A stretch of DNA of 64,000 nucleotides from Proteiniphilum sp. UBA5384 (GCF_002410825.1 NZ_DHOS01000032.1:109721-173720), one strand, 5' to 3'; positions 7,934 through 17,988 are shown, counted from the stretch's first letter. A program made the numbers and translations. The notes: a model not told the origin generated them from the sequence alone.

Positions 7934-10720
7934 ATGAAACGAATATTCTTTTTTCTGACTGTATTCATATTCACCGCCATAACGGCTTGGGGAAGCAAAC
8001 CTCCATCATCGGTAATCCCTGTCAACCTCACCTGCGAATACCTGACCAATCCGACCGGACTGAATGTACCCCATCCTCGTTTCAGCTGGACACTGCAGCC
8101 AACTGACGATTCCGCATACGGTCAGCGGCAAACGGCATACCGTATTTTGATTGGCAGTTCAAAACAAAAAAAGGCTGACAATTTTGGTGATATGTGGGAC
8201 AGCGGATGGATAGAGTCGGATAATATGCAACTGATTGAATACGGAGGCAAACCGTTGCAATCCGATCAAAAATATTTTTGGACAGTAGCCGTAAAGGATG
8301 AAAAGGGGAATGAATCTGTGTACGCCAAACCGGCTGAATGGAGTACGGGGTTATTCACACAGGAGGAGTGGACGGCAAAGTGGATCGGCACGGACGAAGC
8401 TTACAACCCGGCAGAAGGGCCTAACAAGATGCCGGATCCCTGGTTCCGGAAAACTTTCAATGTAAAGGAAAAACCTACTAAGGCCACACTCTTTGTGGCA
8501 TCAGTAGGATACCATGAAGTATATGTCAACGGAAAGAAGATAGATGATCACGTGCTTGCCCCAGCGGCCACGGATCATACCAAGCGGGCACGGTATATCG
8601 CTTATGATATTGCTCCGGCACTTACTTCCGGCAAAAACGTCATTGTGTTATGGGTGGGAACTTCATGGTCCATTTTCGGTCCCTATGCCACTTCCGACAA
8701 ACCCCGCACCCCTCTTGTAATTGCACAAACAGATATTTGGGCAAGGAATGGTCAAAAGCTCACAAGGATTGCCACCGACGAGTCGTGGAAAACTCATCCG
8801 AGTCCCAATAGGCTGACCGGCAATTGGGGATTTGGCGTAGGCGGTTATGGAGGCGAGATCTGGGATGCCCGCAAAGAAGTGAAAGGATGGAATCTCACAA
8901 CCCTCGACGACCACAACTGGAAAAAAGCTACAGTATATACGCCGGCATTGGAACTATCAGCACAACAAGTGGAGACCAATAAACTGATGGATGAGATTCA
9001 TCCCATCTCCATCGAATCTCGTCCGGATGGCACTTACCGCGTGGATATGGGAGTGAACTTCGCGGGATGGACACGGATTTCCCTACAGGGCAATCCCGGT
9101 GATACCATCCGGTTTCTTTTTTCGGAACGGGAGCAGGATGATATGACGTTCGGGCTGATGAATGCTTATGTAATTGGCGCTTCCGGAAAAGGCACCTTTG
9201 AAAACCGTTTCAATTATAGTTCCGGCAGGTGGATCACCATCAAGGGGTTAAAATCGGCACCCCAAAAAGAAGATATCAAAGGGTGGATGATACGTACCGC
9301 TTTCGATGAAACTACCCGCTTCGAGTGCTCCGATCCTTTGCAAAACTGGATATACAATACCGTAAAATGGACTTTCGAAAACCTATCACTGGGTGGATTT
9401 ATCGTCGACTGCCCACAACGCGAACGGTTCGGCTATGGTGGTGATGCACATGCCACTTCCGAAACCGGCCTGTTCAATTACAAATTAGGGGCGTTCTATA
9501 CCAAATGGCTGGAAGATTGGCGCGATGTACAGGGATCGGAGCCCATGACGGGCAATATGAACGATCCGGAGTGGGCGCGCAAGCAGGAAGGAAGCGGAAG
9601 AATATTGGGTGGAGGCGTACTCCCGCAGAGTGCACCCACCTACCATGGTGGTGGCGGCCCGGCATGGGGAGGAATTGTGGTCACCCTCCCGTGGTTCATG
9701 TACCAATACCATGGAGACGTGCGGGTACTCGAAGATAATTTCGAAATGATTCAAGCATGGTTGGAATTCCTCAACACCCACGTAGAAAATGATATGCTCA
9801 AACGATACGGAGCACAATGGGATTTTCTGGGCGACTGGCTCTGGCCGGGGGCCACATCACAGGGAATGAATAACAATTCCGATGAAAACTTGTTTTTCAA
9901 CAACTGCTATTGGGTATATAACCTAAAAACGGCAGCGAAGATTGCAGCGGTAATTGGAAAAACCAAGGAGGCGGATCAATGGACACAACAGGCAGCACGT
10001 TCCTCCAAAGCCATTCATACAAGATGGTACATTGCCGAGATACAAAACTACTCCGACAAGACAATGCGGAGCCTTGCCGCCGCCCTTTACGGTGATATCA
10101 TGCCCGCTGAATTGAGACCCAAAGTGATGGAAAGTCTGGCAGAGGAGATACTGATCAACCAAAACAGACATATCGACGTGGGCATTACCGGTGGAGCGAT
10201 GCTTTTCAAAGTATTGCGCGAAGAGGGTCGTGATGATCTTATCTACTCCATGACATCCCAGACCACCTATCCGAGTTGGGGGCTTATGCGGAAGAGTGGA
10301 GCCACCACCATCTGGGAGATGTGGGAAAAAGATCTTCCGGGACATTCACTATTGCACAGTTCCTATCTTTATCCCGGAGCCTGGTATATTGATGGAGTAT
10401 CGGGAATCCGAAGGGATCCCGATATCCCCGGATTCCGAAAGTTTGTGGTAAAAGTTCCGAAATTCACAGAAACTCAAATATCACACGCAAAAGCGTCGTT
10501 CAATTCGCCGGCAGGATTGATCGAGTCATCATGGAAACGGGAAAACGGAAAAACAGAATTAAATGTAACGGTACCCCCTAATTGCACGGCAACCATCCTG
10601 TTTCCTGAGCACAATGGAAAAACAGTTGATATAAATACTGATCACGCCAAAGAAACAGGTAGGAAAGACGGGTATATCCTGTTTGAAGTGCCGGCAGGAA
10701 AATACCGGTTTACAGATTAG
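7934..10720 (+). CDS. GH78 alpha-L-rhamnosidase, second copy
   Basis: The protein has about 928 residues from the chosen start. An in-frame ATG at 7862 would add 24 residues holding a second hydrophobic stretch, but the ATG at 7934 begins a textbook signal peptide (M-K-R-I-F-F-F-L-T-V-F-I-F), so I prefer it. The layout is an N-terminal Ig-like segment (V-N-L-T-C-E-Y-L-T-N-P), rhamnosidase N domain (A-K-W-I-G), concanavalin-like domain with G-G-Y-G-G-E-I-W-D-A-R, six-hairpin catalytic domain with D-C-P-Q-R-E-R-F-G-Y-G-G-D, the A-T-T-I-W-E-M-W motif and a C-terminal beta domain. It should remove alpha-L-rhamnose from glycans. The catalytic motif has G-Y where the other two copies have G-W, so the three enzymes are probably not redundant. 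It lies between the other two GH78 genes on the same strand. Confidence 0.92.
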   Translation: MKRIFFFLTVFIFTAITAWGSKPPSSVIPVNLTCEYLTNPTGLNVPHPRFSWTLQPTDDSAYGQRQTAYRILIGSSKQKKADNFGDMWDSGWIESDNMQLIEYGGKPLQSDQKYFWTVAVKDEKGNESVYAKPAEWSTGLFTQEEWTAKWIGTDEAYNPAEGPNKMPDPWFRKTFNVKEKPTKATLFVASVGYHEVYVNGKKIDDHVLAPAATDHTKRARYIAYDIAPALTSGKNVIVLWVGTSWSIFGPYATSDKPRTPLVIAQTDIWARNGQKLTRIATDESWKTHPSPNRLTGNWGFGVGGYGGEIWDARKEVKGWNLTTLDDHNWKKATVYTPALELSAQQVETNKLMDEIHPISIESRPDGTYRVDMGVNFAGWTRISLQGNPGDTIRFLFSEREQDDMTFGLMNAYVIGASGKGTFENRFNYSSGRWITIKGLKSAPQKEDIKGWMIRTAFDETTRFECSDPLQNWIYNTVKWTFENLSLGGFIVDCPQRERFGYGGDAHATSETGLFNYKLGAFYTKWLEDWRDVQGSEPMTGNMNDPEWARKQEGSGRILGGGVLPQSAPTYHGGGGPAWGGIVVTLPWFMYQYHGDVRVLEDNFEMIQAWLEFLNTHVENDMLKRYGAQWDFLGDWLWPGATSQGMNNNSDENLFFNNCYWVYNLKTAAKIAAVIGKTKEADQWTQQAARSSKAIHTRWYIAEIQNYSDKTMRSLAAALYGDIMPAELRPKVMESLAEEILINQNRHIDVGITGGAMLFKVLREEGRDDLIYSMTSQTTYPSWGLMRKSGATTIWEMWEKDLPGHSLLHSSYLYPGAWYIDGVSGIRRDPDIPGFRKFVVKVPKFTETQISHAKASFNSPAGLIESSWKRENGKTELNVTVPPNCTATILFPEHNGKTVDINTDHAKETGRKDGYILFEVPAGKYRFTD

Positions 10721-10735
10721 ATAATGTCTTCGGAG

Positions 10736-10830
10736 ATAGTGCGCTTTGCATGATATTGCACTACGTTCGATAGTGTGCTTTACACGATAAGTGATAGAAA
10801 TGACTAAGTTTTCAGCCCATCGATTGGGCT
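10736..10830 (+). repeat. Direct repeat pair and hairpin before the third GH78 gene
   Basis: Two imperfect 20-base direct repeats, 10736-10755 and 10770-10789 (atagtg.gcttt.ca.gata; 17 of 20 match), are followed by the hairpin agccca-tcgat-tgggct at 10814-10830. They sit in the short gap before the third rhamnosidase gene. They may be regulator sites or a leader structure; function is not shown by sequence. Confidence 0.4.
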
Positions 10831-10875
10831 CTTAGCTATTGATTATAAAATCTTTACTCTTTATTCTTTATAAAA

Positions 10876-13599
10876 ATGAAACACGCTTATTTTTCAATTG
10901 TACTTATCCTGGCCGGAATCATGACCGGATGTCAGGGAACAGCTGTCAAGATCGGTTCCCTAAAAGTGGAAATGCAGGAAAACCCACAGGGACTGGACAC
11001 CTCAACTCCCCAGTTCTCGTGGCAAATCAGCTCAGCGCAACCCGATCTGCAACAGGAAGCCTATCAGATTCAGGTCGCAGGATCGGAGCAGGACCTAAAA
11101 AAAGGGAACAACCTGTTATGGGATTCCGGGATCGTATCAGATAATGAATCCATATTGATCCATTATAAAGGAAATGCACTCTCTCCAAGAGAAGTCTATT
11201 ACTGGCGGGTAAAAGTAATTACCAACCAGGGAGAAACAGCCTGGAGCAAAGTCAACCATTGGTCGATGGCATTGCCGGATATTACCGGCTGGAAAGCCAA
11301 ATGGATCGGCGAAGACGCACTTTCGAATCCCGGCGAGACAGACAAGGGACACACCCGTCTGGCTGCCCGTTATCTAAGAAAACCGTTCGACAGTAAACAA
11401 AATGTGAAGCGTGCCATGCTCTACATCTCGGGGCAGGGCGCCTATGAAGCTTATATCAACGAAAATCGTGTGTCGGACGATGTCCTCGCTCCAACGGTCT
11501 CATGGTATCCCCAAAAAGTATACTATAATGTATATGATGTCACTCCACTTGTCAGGAAAAACGACAATCTATTGGCGGTAAAACTGGGAAGCGGCCGCTA
11601 TTTCGGCATGCGGGACGGATGGAGTCTCATGTTCGGGTTACCACGCCTGCTGGCCCAATTGGAAATTGAATATGGCGACGGATCCACTGACGTCATCGTC
11701 AGCGACGAATCCTGGAAGGTCACCTCTCAAGGCCCCATCATTACCAATAATGAATTCGACGGCGAAGAATATGATGCCCGTTTAAAATTGGACGGATGGA
11801 ACAAAGGTCAATATGATGACACAGCATGGAAACAAGCTGATATCATGGTTGCCCCGGAGGGTACACTCGTTGCACAACCTAATCCCAACATCCGGGTGCA
11901 GGAAGAACTGACACCGGTAGCCATCACCAAACTCATCGACGGGAAATTTATCCTCGATATGGGTCAGAACATGGTCGGCTGGATAAAGATCAACCGGTTG
12001 AAAGGGAAAAAGGATCAACCTATCACCATGCGGTTCGCGGAATTGCTCAATCCCGACGGCACACTCTATATGGCTAACCTAAGGAGCGCAAAGGTGACCG
12101 ATATTTATACTCCCGCACAAGATGGGGATTTCAGTTGGGAGCCATCTTTCGTCTTCCACGGATTCCGCTTCGTGGAAATATCAGGATTGGATTACCAACC
12201 GGCATTATCCGATTTCACAGGGAAGGTGATCTATGACCTGATGGAAACGACCGGACAATTTGAAACATCCGACGAAACCATCAACCAGATATTCAAAAAT
12301 GCCTATTGGGGTATCCGTGGAAATTACCGGGGCATGCCCACCGACTGTCCGCAACGCGACGAACGCCAGGGATGGATGGGCGACCGGGTGACCGGATGTT
12401 TCGGAGAGGCATTCGTGTTCGACAATGCCCTCCTGTATAGCAAATGGTTACAAGATGTGGAGGATTCTCAAAGTCCCGAAGGCAGTATCTCCGTGGTCTC
12501 CCCACGCTACTGGACTATCTATAATGACGATGTGACCTGGCCGGCCGCCTATTTCTACACTGCAAAAATGTTATGGCAACAATATGGCGACACTGCACCG
12601 ATCAAGAAGCACTACCCTTCCATGAAACGTTATCTGGAACGTATTCAACAAGTATCGATGCAGGATTATATTGTCACGAAAGATACTTATGGCGATTGGT
12701 GTATGCCGCCCGAATCGCAGGAACTCATCCACTCGCAAGACCCCACCCGGAAAACGGCCGGCGCCATACTCAGTTCCACCATGTATTACAGCCTGTTAGG
12801 TCTGATGAGTGAATTTGCCCTGCTCACCGGAAATGAAAAGGATATTGCTGGGTACGAAGAGTTGGCATCCAAAATCAAGGAAGCCTATAATACCCGTTTT
12901 TTTAATGCAGACTCCGCCCTCTATGACAACAATACCGTCACGGCCAATATACTTTCACTGCGTTTGGGATTGGTACCGGAAGGATATGCACAAAAGGTGT
13001 TCGACAATATCGTACGTAAAACCGAAGTAGATTTCAACGGACATGTAAGCACAGGCGTTTTGGGCATACAACACCTTATGCGGGGTCTTACAGAGCATGG
13101 AAATGTAGACCTGGCTTACAAGATCGCCTCTAACCGTACCTATCCCAGCTGGGGATATATGATTGAAAAAGGTGCAACCACCATCTGGGAACTATGGAAT
13201 GGCGATACGGCCGATCCTGCGATGAATTCCGCCAATCATGTCATGCTACTGGGCGACCTGCTAATCTGGTTTTACGAGGATTTGGCAGGCATCAAAAACC
13301 ATCCTCAAAGCATCGCTTATAAAAAACTGCTGATGGAACCGAAATTTCCCGAAGGATTGTCGCACGTAAAAGCTTCCTATAAATCGGTTTACGGAGAGGT
13401 AAAAAGCGAATGGAAAAAGGGAAACGGCACATTCCTCTGGGATATCACCATTCCGGGGAACAGTTCGGCCATTATCAGGTTACCGAAAGAACTGAACGTG
13501 TCGAAACCATCCGGGAATGGTGTGAGAAACGTTACCGAAACAGAAACCGGAATTGAAATAGAAGTAGGATCCGGGAACTATCGATTATCAAACTTATAA
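10876..13599 (+). CDS. GH78 alpha-L-rhamnosidase lipoprotein, third copy
   Basis: This 907-residue protein has a signal peptide and a lipobox ending at Cys19 (G-I-M-T-G-C), so this copy is probably membrane-anchored while the other two look soluble. Domains run as in the family: Ig-like segment (~25-130), rhamnosidase N domain starting at A-K-W-I-G (~141), concanavalin-like domain with G-E-E-Y-D-A-R (~296-302), the catalytic six-hairpin domain with the most canonical motif of the three, D490-C-P-Q-R-D-E496-R-Q-G-W500-M-G-D503, then A-T-T-I-W-E-L-W and a C-terminal beta domain. It should cleave non-reducing alpha-L-rhamnosyl units. The gene ends the plus-strand GH78 run and faces the MFS gene across a shared terminator. 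Confidence 0.93.
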   Translation: MKHAYFSIVLILAGIMTGCQGTAVKIGSLKVEMQENPQGLDTSTPQFSWQISSAQPDLQQEAYQIQVAGSEQDLKKGNNLLWDSGIVSDNESILIHYKGNALSPREVYYWRVKVITNQGETAWSKVNHWSMALPDITGWKAKWIGEDALSNPGETDKGHTRLAARYLRKPFDSKQNVKRAMLYISGQGAYEAYINENRVSDDVLAPTVSWYPQKVYYNVYDVTPLVRKNDNLLAVKLGSGRYFGMRDGWSLMFGLPRLLAQLEIEYGDGSTDVIVSDESWKVTSQGPIITNNEFDGEEYDARLKLDGWNKGQYDDTAWKQADIMVAPEGTLVAQPNPNIRVQEELTPVAITKLIDGKFILDMGQNMVGWIKINRLKGKKDQPITMRFAELLNPDGTLYMANLRSAKVTDIYTPAQDGDFSWEPSFVFHGFRFVEISGLDYQPALSDFTGKVIYDLMETTGQFETSDETINQIFKNAYWGIRGNYRGMPTDCPQRDERQGWMGDRVTGCFGEAFVFDNALLYSKWLQDVEDSQSPEGSISVVSPRYWTIYNDDVTWPAAYFYTAKMLWQQYGDTAPIKKHYPSMKRYLERIQQVSMQDYIVTKDTYGDWCMPPESQELIHSQDPTRKTAGAILSSTMYYSLLGLMSEFALLTGNEKDIAGYEELASKIKEAYNTRFFNADSALYDNNTVTANILSLRLGLVPEGYAQKVFDNIVRKTEVDFNGHVSTGVLGIQHLMRGLTEHGNVDLAYKIASNRTYPSWGYMIEKGATTIWELWNGDTADPAMNSANHVMLLGDLLIWFYEDLAGIKNHPQSIAYKKLLMEPKFPEGLSHVKASYKSVYGEVKSEWKKGNGTFLWDITIPGNSSAIIRLPKELNVSKPSGNGVRNVTETETGIEIEVGSGNYRLSNL

Positions 13600-13730
13600 A
13601 CGGAGCTAAAGACCACTTAGGAAAATAGACACACAACCCATACTATTTCACCAGAAATAAAGATGTTACTACATTTATAGAGCAGGCGTTTTTTTGTGTG
13701 TGAATTATAAAATTCCGGAGTAGTAGAAAA

Positions 13731-13758
13731 TCCCGATAGGATTACAGTCCTATCGGGA
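13731..13758. terminator. Bidirectional hairpin between convergent genes
   Basis: tcccgatagga (13731-13741) and tcctatcggga (13748-13758) form a perfect 11-bp stem with a 6-base loop. It lies between the converging GH78 and MFS genes, A's precede it and AT-rich sequence follows, so it can end transcripts from both sides. Confidence 0.7.
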
Positions 13759-13807
13759 TATAAAGAATCTGTATTTTCAGTACCTTCCAGATAAATCCGC
13801 TATTCTT

Positions 13808-15076
13808 TTATGATTGCTTTTCTTCTTGCGGATAACTTAATTCATGCTTCGGTTTTACCAAAGTCAGCATTAGCACAACAGCAGCCAGCACAACAATGGA
13901 TAGTTTGCTAAAATCCGCACCGAGATTACCGGCGTCGGTAGAGGAGCCCAACATCAATGTCACGGTATATCCGGCGAAAACCCCCATCATGTTCATGATT
14001 CCGTAGGCAGTAGCCCTGTATTGTTGAGGTATAATCTGGCAGAGAATAGGCATATTATTGGTATCAAACATACCGAAGCCAATTCCGAAAAGCATGCTGG
14101 CTCCAATAAGTCCTGCGTATGTATGTCCGTATCCCAGTAAGACAAGGGATGGTACGGTGAGGATCAATCCGATGGCGCTAGTGTATATTCTACCCCTGAT
14201 ATTTTTTTGCACCCAGCGGTCAGACAGAGGTCCTCCAATTAGGACACCAATAAAAGAGGCTATGGCGATTGAGATGGTAGCCATCGGGCCTGCCTTGGCC
14301 ATCTCTATCCCCAGATTCTCAGAGAAAAGGGTAGGAAGCCAGTTTTTTGTAGCCCAACCCGGAAAACTGGGCGCCATAAAGTAGAAAAGTAATATCCAGA
14401 AAGAAAGTGTCCCGAGGATCACACCGAATGAACTGAATAGGGACTCTTTTTTAATTTTTTCTGTAGATTTGGAATTTAACCTTGCGGTTGCAGTGCCGGC
14501 ATGCCCCTCTTTATCGTGTAAGAAGAATATCAATACCACCGAATAGATAATCCCGATCATTCCAAACCAATGAAAAACGGTATGCCAGGAATAGTTAGCA
14601 GCAATGGTTGCCCCGAATCCTCCAAGCGCCTGTCCCACGTACAACCCCGACATATGAATCCCGATAGCGAGTGAACGGGTTTTGGAACTGTGGAAATCTG
14701 CAATCATCGCCAGTGCGGTAGGCAGGTATAACGCCTCACTCACACCCATGAATGCCCGTAACCAGTATACCTGCTGGAAAGTTTGGGCAAGTCCGAGCAA
14801 ATAAGTCACCGCCGACCAGACAAACAGACTGGTTACAATAACCCACTTACGATTGACCCTGTCGGCAATTACTCCTGCAACCGGGCTCATCAATCCGTAA
14901 ATTAACAGGAAAATACCCATTACCCGTCCAAAATTCTCCGCTATAGCTAACTCTTTTATATCCAATTGCATCGATGACTGCAAGGTAGAAAGCATCTGTC
15001 GGTCAAGATAATTGAGCAATGCAACCATCCAAAGCAAACAAACAACTATCCAAGGGTAATATTTTTTATTCTTCAT
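13808..15076 (-). CDS. MFS transporter, probable sialic acid (NanT-like) importer
   Basis: This 422-residue protein has about 12 hydrophobic segments. The first is followed by N-Y-L-D-R-Q, a typical opening of sugar-acid/anion MFS transporters, and the loop between helices 2 and 3 reads G-V-I-A-D-R-V-N-R-K-W, a match to the MFS signature. A charged central loop separates two six-helix halves. It would sit in the inner membrane and use an ion gradient to import its solute. The substrate is inferred from context only: it is the last gene of a minus-strand block with three sialidases, two NanM-like mutarotases and N-acetylneuraminate lyase, where a sialic acid transporter is otherwise missing. 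It starts 40 bp after the exported mutarotase gene. Confidence 0.85.
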   Translation of the reverse strand: MKNKKYYPWIVVCLLWMVALLNYLDRQMLSTLQSSMQLDIKELAIAENFGRVMGIFLLIYGLMSPVAGVIADRVNRKWVIVTSLFVWSAVTYLLGLAQTFQQVYWLRAFMGVSEALYLPTALAMIADFHSSKTRSLAIGIHMSGLYVGQALGGFGATIAANYSWHTVFHWFGMIGIIYSVVLIFFLHDKEGHAGTATARLNSKSTEKIKKESLFSSFGVILGTLSFWILLFYFMAPSFPGWATKNWLPTLFSENLGIEMAKAGPMATISIAIASFIGVLIGGPLSDRWVQKNIRGRIYTSAIGLILTVPSLVLLGYGHTYAGLIGASMLFGIGFGMFDTNNMPILCQIIPQQYRATAYGIMNMMGVFAGYTVTLMLGSSTDAGNLGADFSKLSIVVLAAVVLMLTLVKPKHELSYPQEEKQS

Positions 15077-15116
15077 TGTCTTTTTATTATTTTATTTCTT
15101 GCTCTTTACGACAGTT

Positions 15117-16277
15117 TTATCTATAAAGACGGGTAATATAAGGTGAACGGACTCCCGGGCGAATTTCACCACAAACGATATACACGTTCTCACCATCCGA
15201 AATATTTGCCGCAACCGCTACAGGAGGATTCATTGTTTCCCCCGCCTGCAACCACTCATCTGTAATAATACTGTAAACCAATATTTTATTATTGAATCCC
15301 CCGTGATTTATCCAAAGGCTGTCCCGTTCATCAAAATCTCCCTTATTGACAGCATGTTCCACCTGATTAAATACCACTCCTCCATCTCCCCCATATAGTA
15401 GGATATGCGAACTATCTACCGAAGCGGCTGTGGCCATTGCCAATGGAATACCCTCATTTTCCTTCAAACGGATATCCTGCTTCTTAACCCATCTACCTGT
15501 AGAGGGACGAAAATGATATACCGATGAATAGAAAGCAGTTGGTCCGGAATCGACCTTCGCCCTGCCTCCAAAAACAAAAAGCGACATCTCTTCACCATAC
15601 TGCTGGGATATGAGGGCAGCCCCCGAGATCGATACCGGAAAATTGACCAGTTTGTTCCATCCTTTGCCCGGATTACTCAGATCAAGCACAAGAAATTGAT
15701 TCGATGAGTTGCCGTCTGCCAATTCACCTCCCACCAGATAGACTCTAGAACCGATCACTGTGGCAGTAGAGTTTTTAACCGGTATTGGTAACGCAGGGTA
15801 TTCAGTAATGGCAACTGCCCCTCCATTATACGAAAGCAACCATGATTTTGCGGTAATCCCCTCCGGGGTGAGTCCTCCCGCACAGAGCAATCCTCCCGGT
15901 ATAGTCGCATAGGATCCTTCGGCAACAGGAACGGGTAAATCACTTCCCTCATACACTATGTTGAGTGAACCGTCTGACTGCTGCTGAAAAACAAAAACCT
16001 TATCCGAATACTGCTTGACTCCACCCTGCCACGGCTTACCATAAGGAAATGAAGAACCTCCCGCCATAATAAACCAGTTTCCCTGCTTCCCGAAGAATGT
16101 ACCTGCCAGTCCTTCGTGGAGCGTTGAATCAGCCAATGTTTCCATGGAAAATACATTGATCTGATGTAGATTGTTAAAATTATTCGCTTTCAGGGAAAAG
16201 GAATTTATAACGGCTGCAAGTACCACAAGCAATAGATAGAGAGCGGTACGGGTCAGATAAGTTTTTTTAGGTATCAT
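15117..16277 (-). CDS. Exported kelch-repeat mutarotase (NanM-like)
   Basis: The ATG at 16277 gives 386 residues beginning M-I-P-K-K-T-Y-L-T-R and a hydrophobic signal peptide (L-Y-L-L-L-V-V-L-A-A). An ATG at 16466 is also in frame but would overlap the upstream sialidase gene by 170 bases, so I reject it. The mature part is a kelch-type beta-propeller with repeated G-G motifs: M-A-G-G-S-S-F-P, L-C-A-G-G, V-Y-L-V-G-G, F-V-F-G-G-R, L-Y-G-G-D-G-G. It closes with V-C-G-E-I-R-P-G-V-R-S-P. This is the cyclically permuted mutarotase family containing E. coli NanM, which speeds conversion of alpha- to beta-N-acetylneuraminate outside the cytoplasm. It lies 19 bp after a GH33 sialidase gene, fitting action on released sialic acid. 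A paralogue without signal peptide is at 33852-34904. Confidence 0.87.
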   Translation of the reverse strand: MIPKKTYLTRTALYLLLVVLAAVINSFSLKANNFNNLHQINVFSMETLADSTLHEGLAGTFFGKQGNWFIMAGGSSFPYGKPWQGGVKQYSDKVFVFQQQSDGSLNIVYEGSDLPVPVAEGSYATIPGGLLCAGGLTPEGITAKSWLLSYNGGAVAITEYPALPIPVKNSTATVIGSRVYLVGGELADGNSSNQFLVLDLSNPGKGWNKLVNFPVSISGAALISQQYGEEMSLFVFGGRAKVDSGPTAFYSSVYHFRPSTGRWVKKQDIRLKENEGIPLAMATAASVDSSHILLYGGDGGVVFNQVEHAVNKGDFDERDSLWINHGGFNNKILVYSIITDEWLQAGETMNPPVAVAANISDGENVYIVCGEIRPGVRSPYITRLYR

Positions 16278-16296
16278 AAATGATTGAGTGATTCGT

Positions 16297-17928
16297 TTAT
16301 TTAAGTTCTTCAAGGGAAACAGTCTGGAAAACCATGTCGGCCTGACTACTCTCATAAAGGATTCCAATAGTTGTATCATTGACCGAAGTGATGCAGGAAT
16401 ATCCCCGTCCACTGTATTCATCCAACAGGATATATTTCTCTTCGGGCCAAGTATTGCCATCGTCATAACTCGCTTTCAGCGTGATATTATTGCGTTTTGA
16501 AGTTGAAGCGGGATTGACAAATAAGAGCATTGTTTTCTTCTCTCCATTTTCCTGATAGACGTGCTTATGTAAACTTGCCATACAGGTGGGTTCTATCAAT
16601 GCATTTCGGGAAGTATGATGTTCAACCCATGTTTCTCCCAAATCGTTAGTGATAAAGACAGAGCGTCCGTTTACCTCCTCATTCCCCCTGTTACGGTTAT
16701 CTCTCATGTTCAACATAATGGACCCGTCGGACAACTCCACAGCCATACATTCTGTGGTATTTTTTGTAGCAGGATTACTGGTAGTCCATGTCTTTCCACC
16801 ATCTTTGCTCCATGTGATATTGGAAAACGGTTTGCCAGTTTCATCCCTTCCCTGTGTGGGTAGCACCAATGTGCCATCTGCCAGGGTGATTCCATGTCCC
16901 GGTGCCGGGGCAAACAACCACCACTCTCTCTTCTTGATAGGGGTTATATTCATCGGTTCGCTCCAGGTCAGCCCGTCGTCTGAACTCTTCGTAATCAGGA
17001 ATTGAGATGTTTCTTTTACACCAAATCCCGGCTGTGAACCTTTCGCATGCCACTGATGAATCCATCGGGTACTGTCTTCGGTCATACCTTCCACCCATCT
17101 CCCGGTTTCACGATCGAGTACCCCATGCATCCATAGTCCGGCGACATAGATATCACCTGTATTATCATCCACAAGAATACAGGCATCGCTTACCCCGTTA
17201 TATTTCTCTGGCAATCCACCCCACTCGTTCATATCCAGCACAGTCTGCATTGGGTCCCAAGTCCGACCTCCATCGGTACTCCGGTTCAATGCAATGTCCA
17301 TATGCCCCTGCAGATCACGACCACTATCGTAACGCGCATCATATATGGCCAGCAGCGTTCCATTTTTCGAAGTCTCCAGTCCCGGGATACGCGAAGTATG
17401 CACACCGTCCTGCTTATGTTGACGAACGGCGACTCCCACTCTCAGTTTTTCGGTAGGTCTTTTTTCCGAAAGTCTCAGGACTTCCGGATCCGTCCTAATT
17501 TCCGTAAGTATTACTCGTATCCGGCTTTGAAGAGATATATCTTCTTTTAGTTTTATGGATATCCAAAAGGAAAACGTATCTGTATCGATTGTAAAGGTGT
17601 CTTCAAAAGAAACTTTTTGCAATGCAGGGAGAGGATTGCTGAGAAGCTTACCAGAATTGATCATTCCATTATTTTTCGCACCATAAATGCTGATTGACTC
17701 TACAATCTGACTTACATCATCACCTTCCAGTTCCAAATCTATTTTTTGTATCTCGTAATTTTCTCCTGTCCGGTTTATAAGATCGACACGCATTACCGGA
17801 TTTATATCTTTTTGACTTAATACCGGCAACATAGGGTATTGTACATCCGCTTTAATATCCTGACCATATGATTGACAGGATAAAAAGAAAATTATTCCCG
17901 CAACCAAACATAATGATACTTTTCTCAT
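16297..17928 (-). CDS. nanH: GH33 exo-alpha-sialidase with N-terminal accessory domain
   Basis: The protein has 543 residues with a signal peptide (L-C-L-V-A-G-I-I-F-F-L-S-C). Residues ~25-150 form a beta-rich N-terminal domain like the BNR-associated domain of Bacteroidota sialidases (as in Tannerella NanH). The GH33 propeller follows, with five Asp-box motifs of the S-x-D-x-G-x-T-W type (S-T-D-G-G-R-T-W, S-S-D-D-G-L-T-W, S-K-D-G-G-K-T-W, T-N-D-L-G-E-T-W, S-Y-D-D-G-N-T-W). The arginine triad is visible in S-R-I-P-G, N-M-R-D-N and S-K-R-N-N; the nucleophile tyrosine is probably in R-G-Y-S-C-I and its partner Glu in T-E-C-M-A-V-E. It should release terminal sialic acid from glycans. It is followed at 19 bp by the exported mutarotase gene. 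Confidence 0.93.
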   Translation of the reverse strand: MRKVSLCLVAGIIFFLSCQSYGQDIKADVQYPMLPVLSQKDINPVMRVDLINRTGENYEIQKIDLELEGDDVSQIVESISIYGAKNNGMINSGKLLSNPLPALQKVSFEDTFTIDTDTFSFWISIKLKEDISLQSRIRVILTEIRTDPEVLRLSEKRPTEKLRVGVAVRQHKQDGVHTSRIPGLETSKNGTLLAIYDARYDSGRDLQGHMDIALNRSTDGGRTWDPMQTVLDMNEWGGLPEKYNGVSDACILVDDNTGDIYVAGLWMHGVLDRETGRWVEGMTEDSTRWIHQWHAKGSQPGFGVKETSQFLITKSSDDGLTWSEPMNITPIKKREWWLFAPAPGHGITLADGTLVLPTQGRDETGKPFSNITWSKDGGKTWTTSNPATKNTTECMAVELSDGSIMLNMRDNRNRGNEEVNGRSVFITNDLGETWVEHHTSRNALIEPTCMASLHKHVYQENGEKKTMLLFVNPASTSKRNNITLKASYDDGNTWPEEKYILLDEYSGRGYSCITSVNDTTIGILYESSQADMVFQTVSLEELK

Positions 17929-17988
17929 ATTTATATTTTTAAAGTTTATATTATGTCCTTATTTAGATTTTTAAATAAGCAGCTAACA

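Noticed and set aside
16278..16466. Longer N-terminus for the exported mutarotase
   Set aside because: It would overlap the sialidase gene by 170 bases and put 63 residues before a good signal peptide.
17007..17456. 149-codon open frame on the plus strand
   Set aside because: Antisense to the GH33 sialidase, rich in His/Arg/Tyr, without motif.
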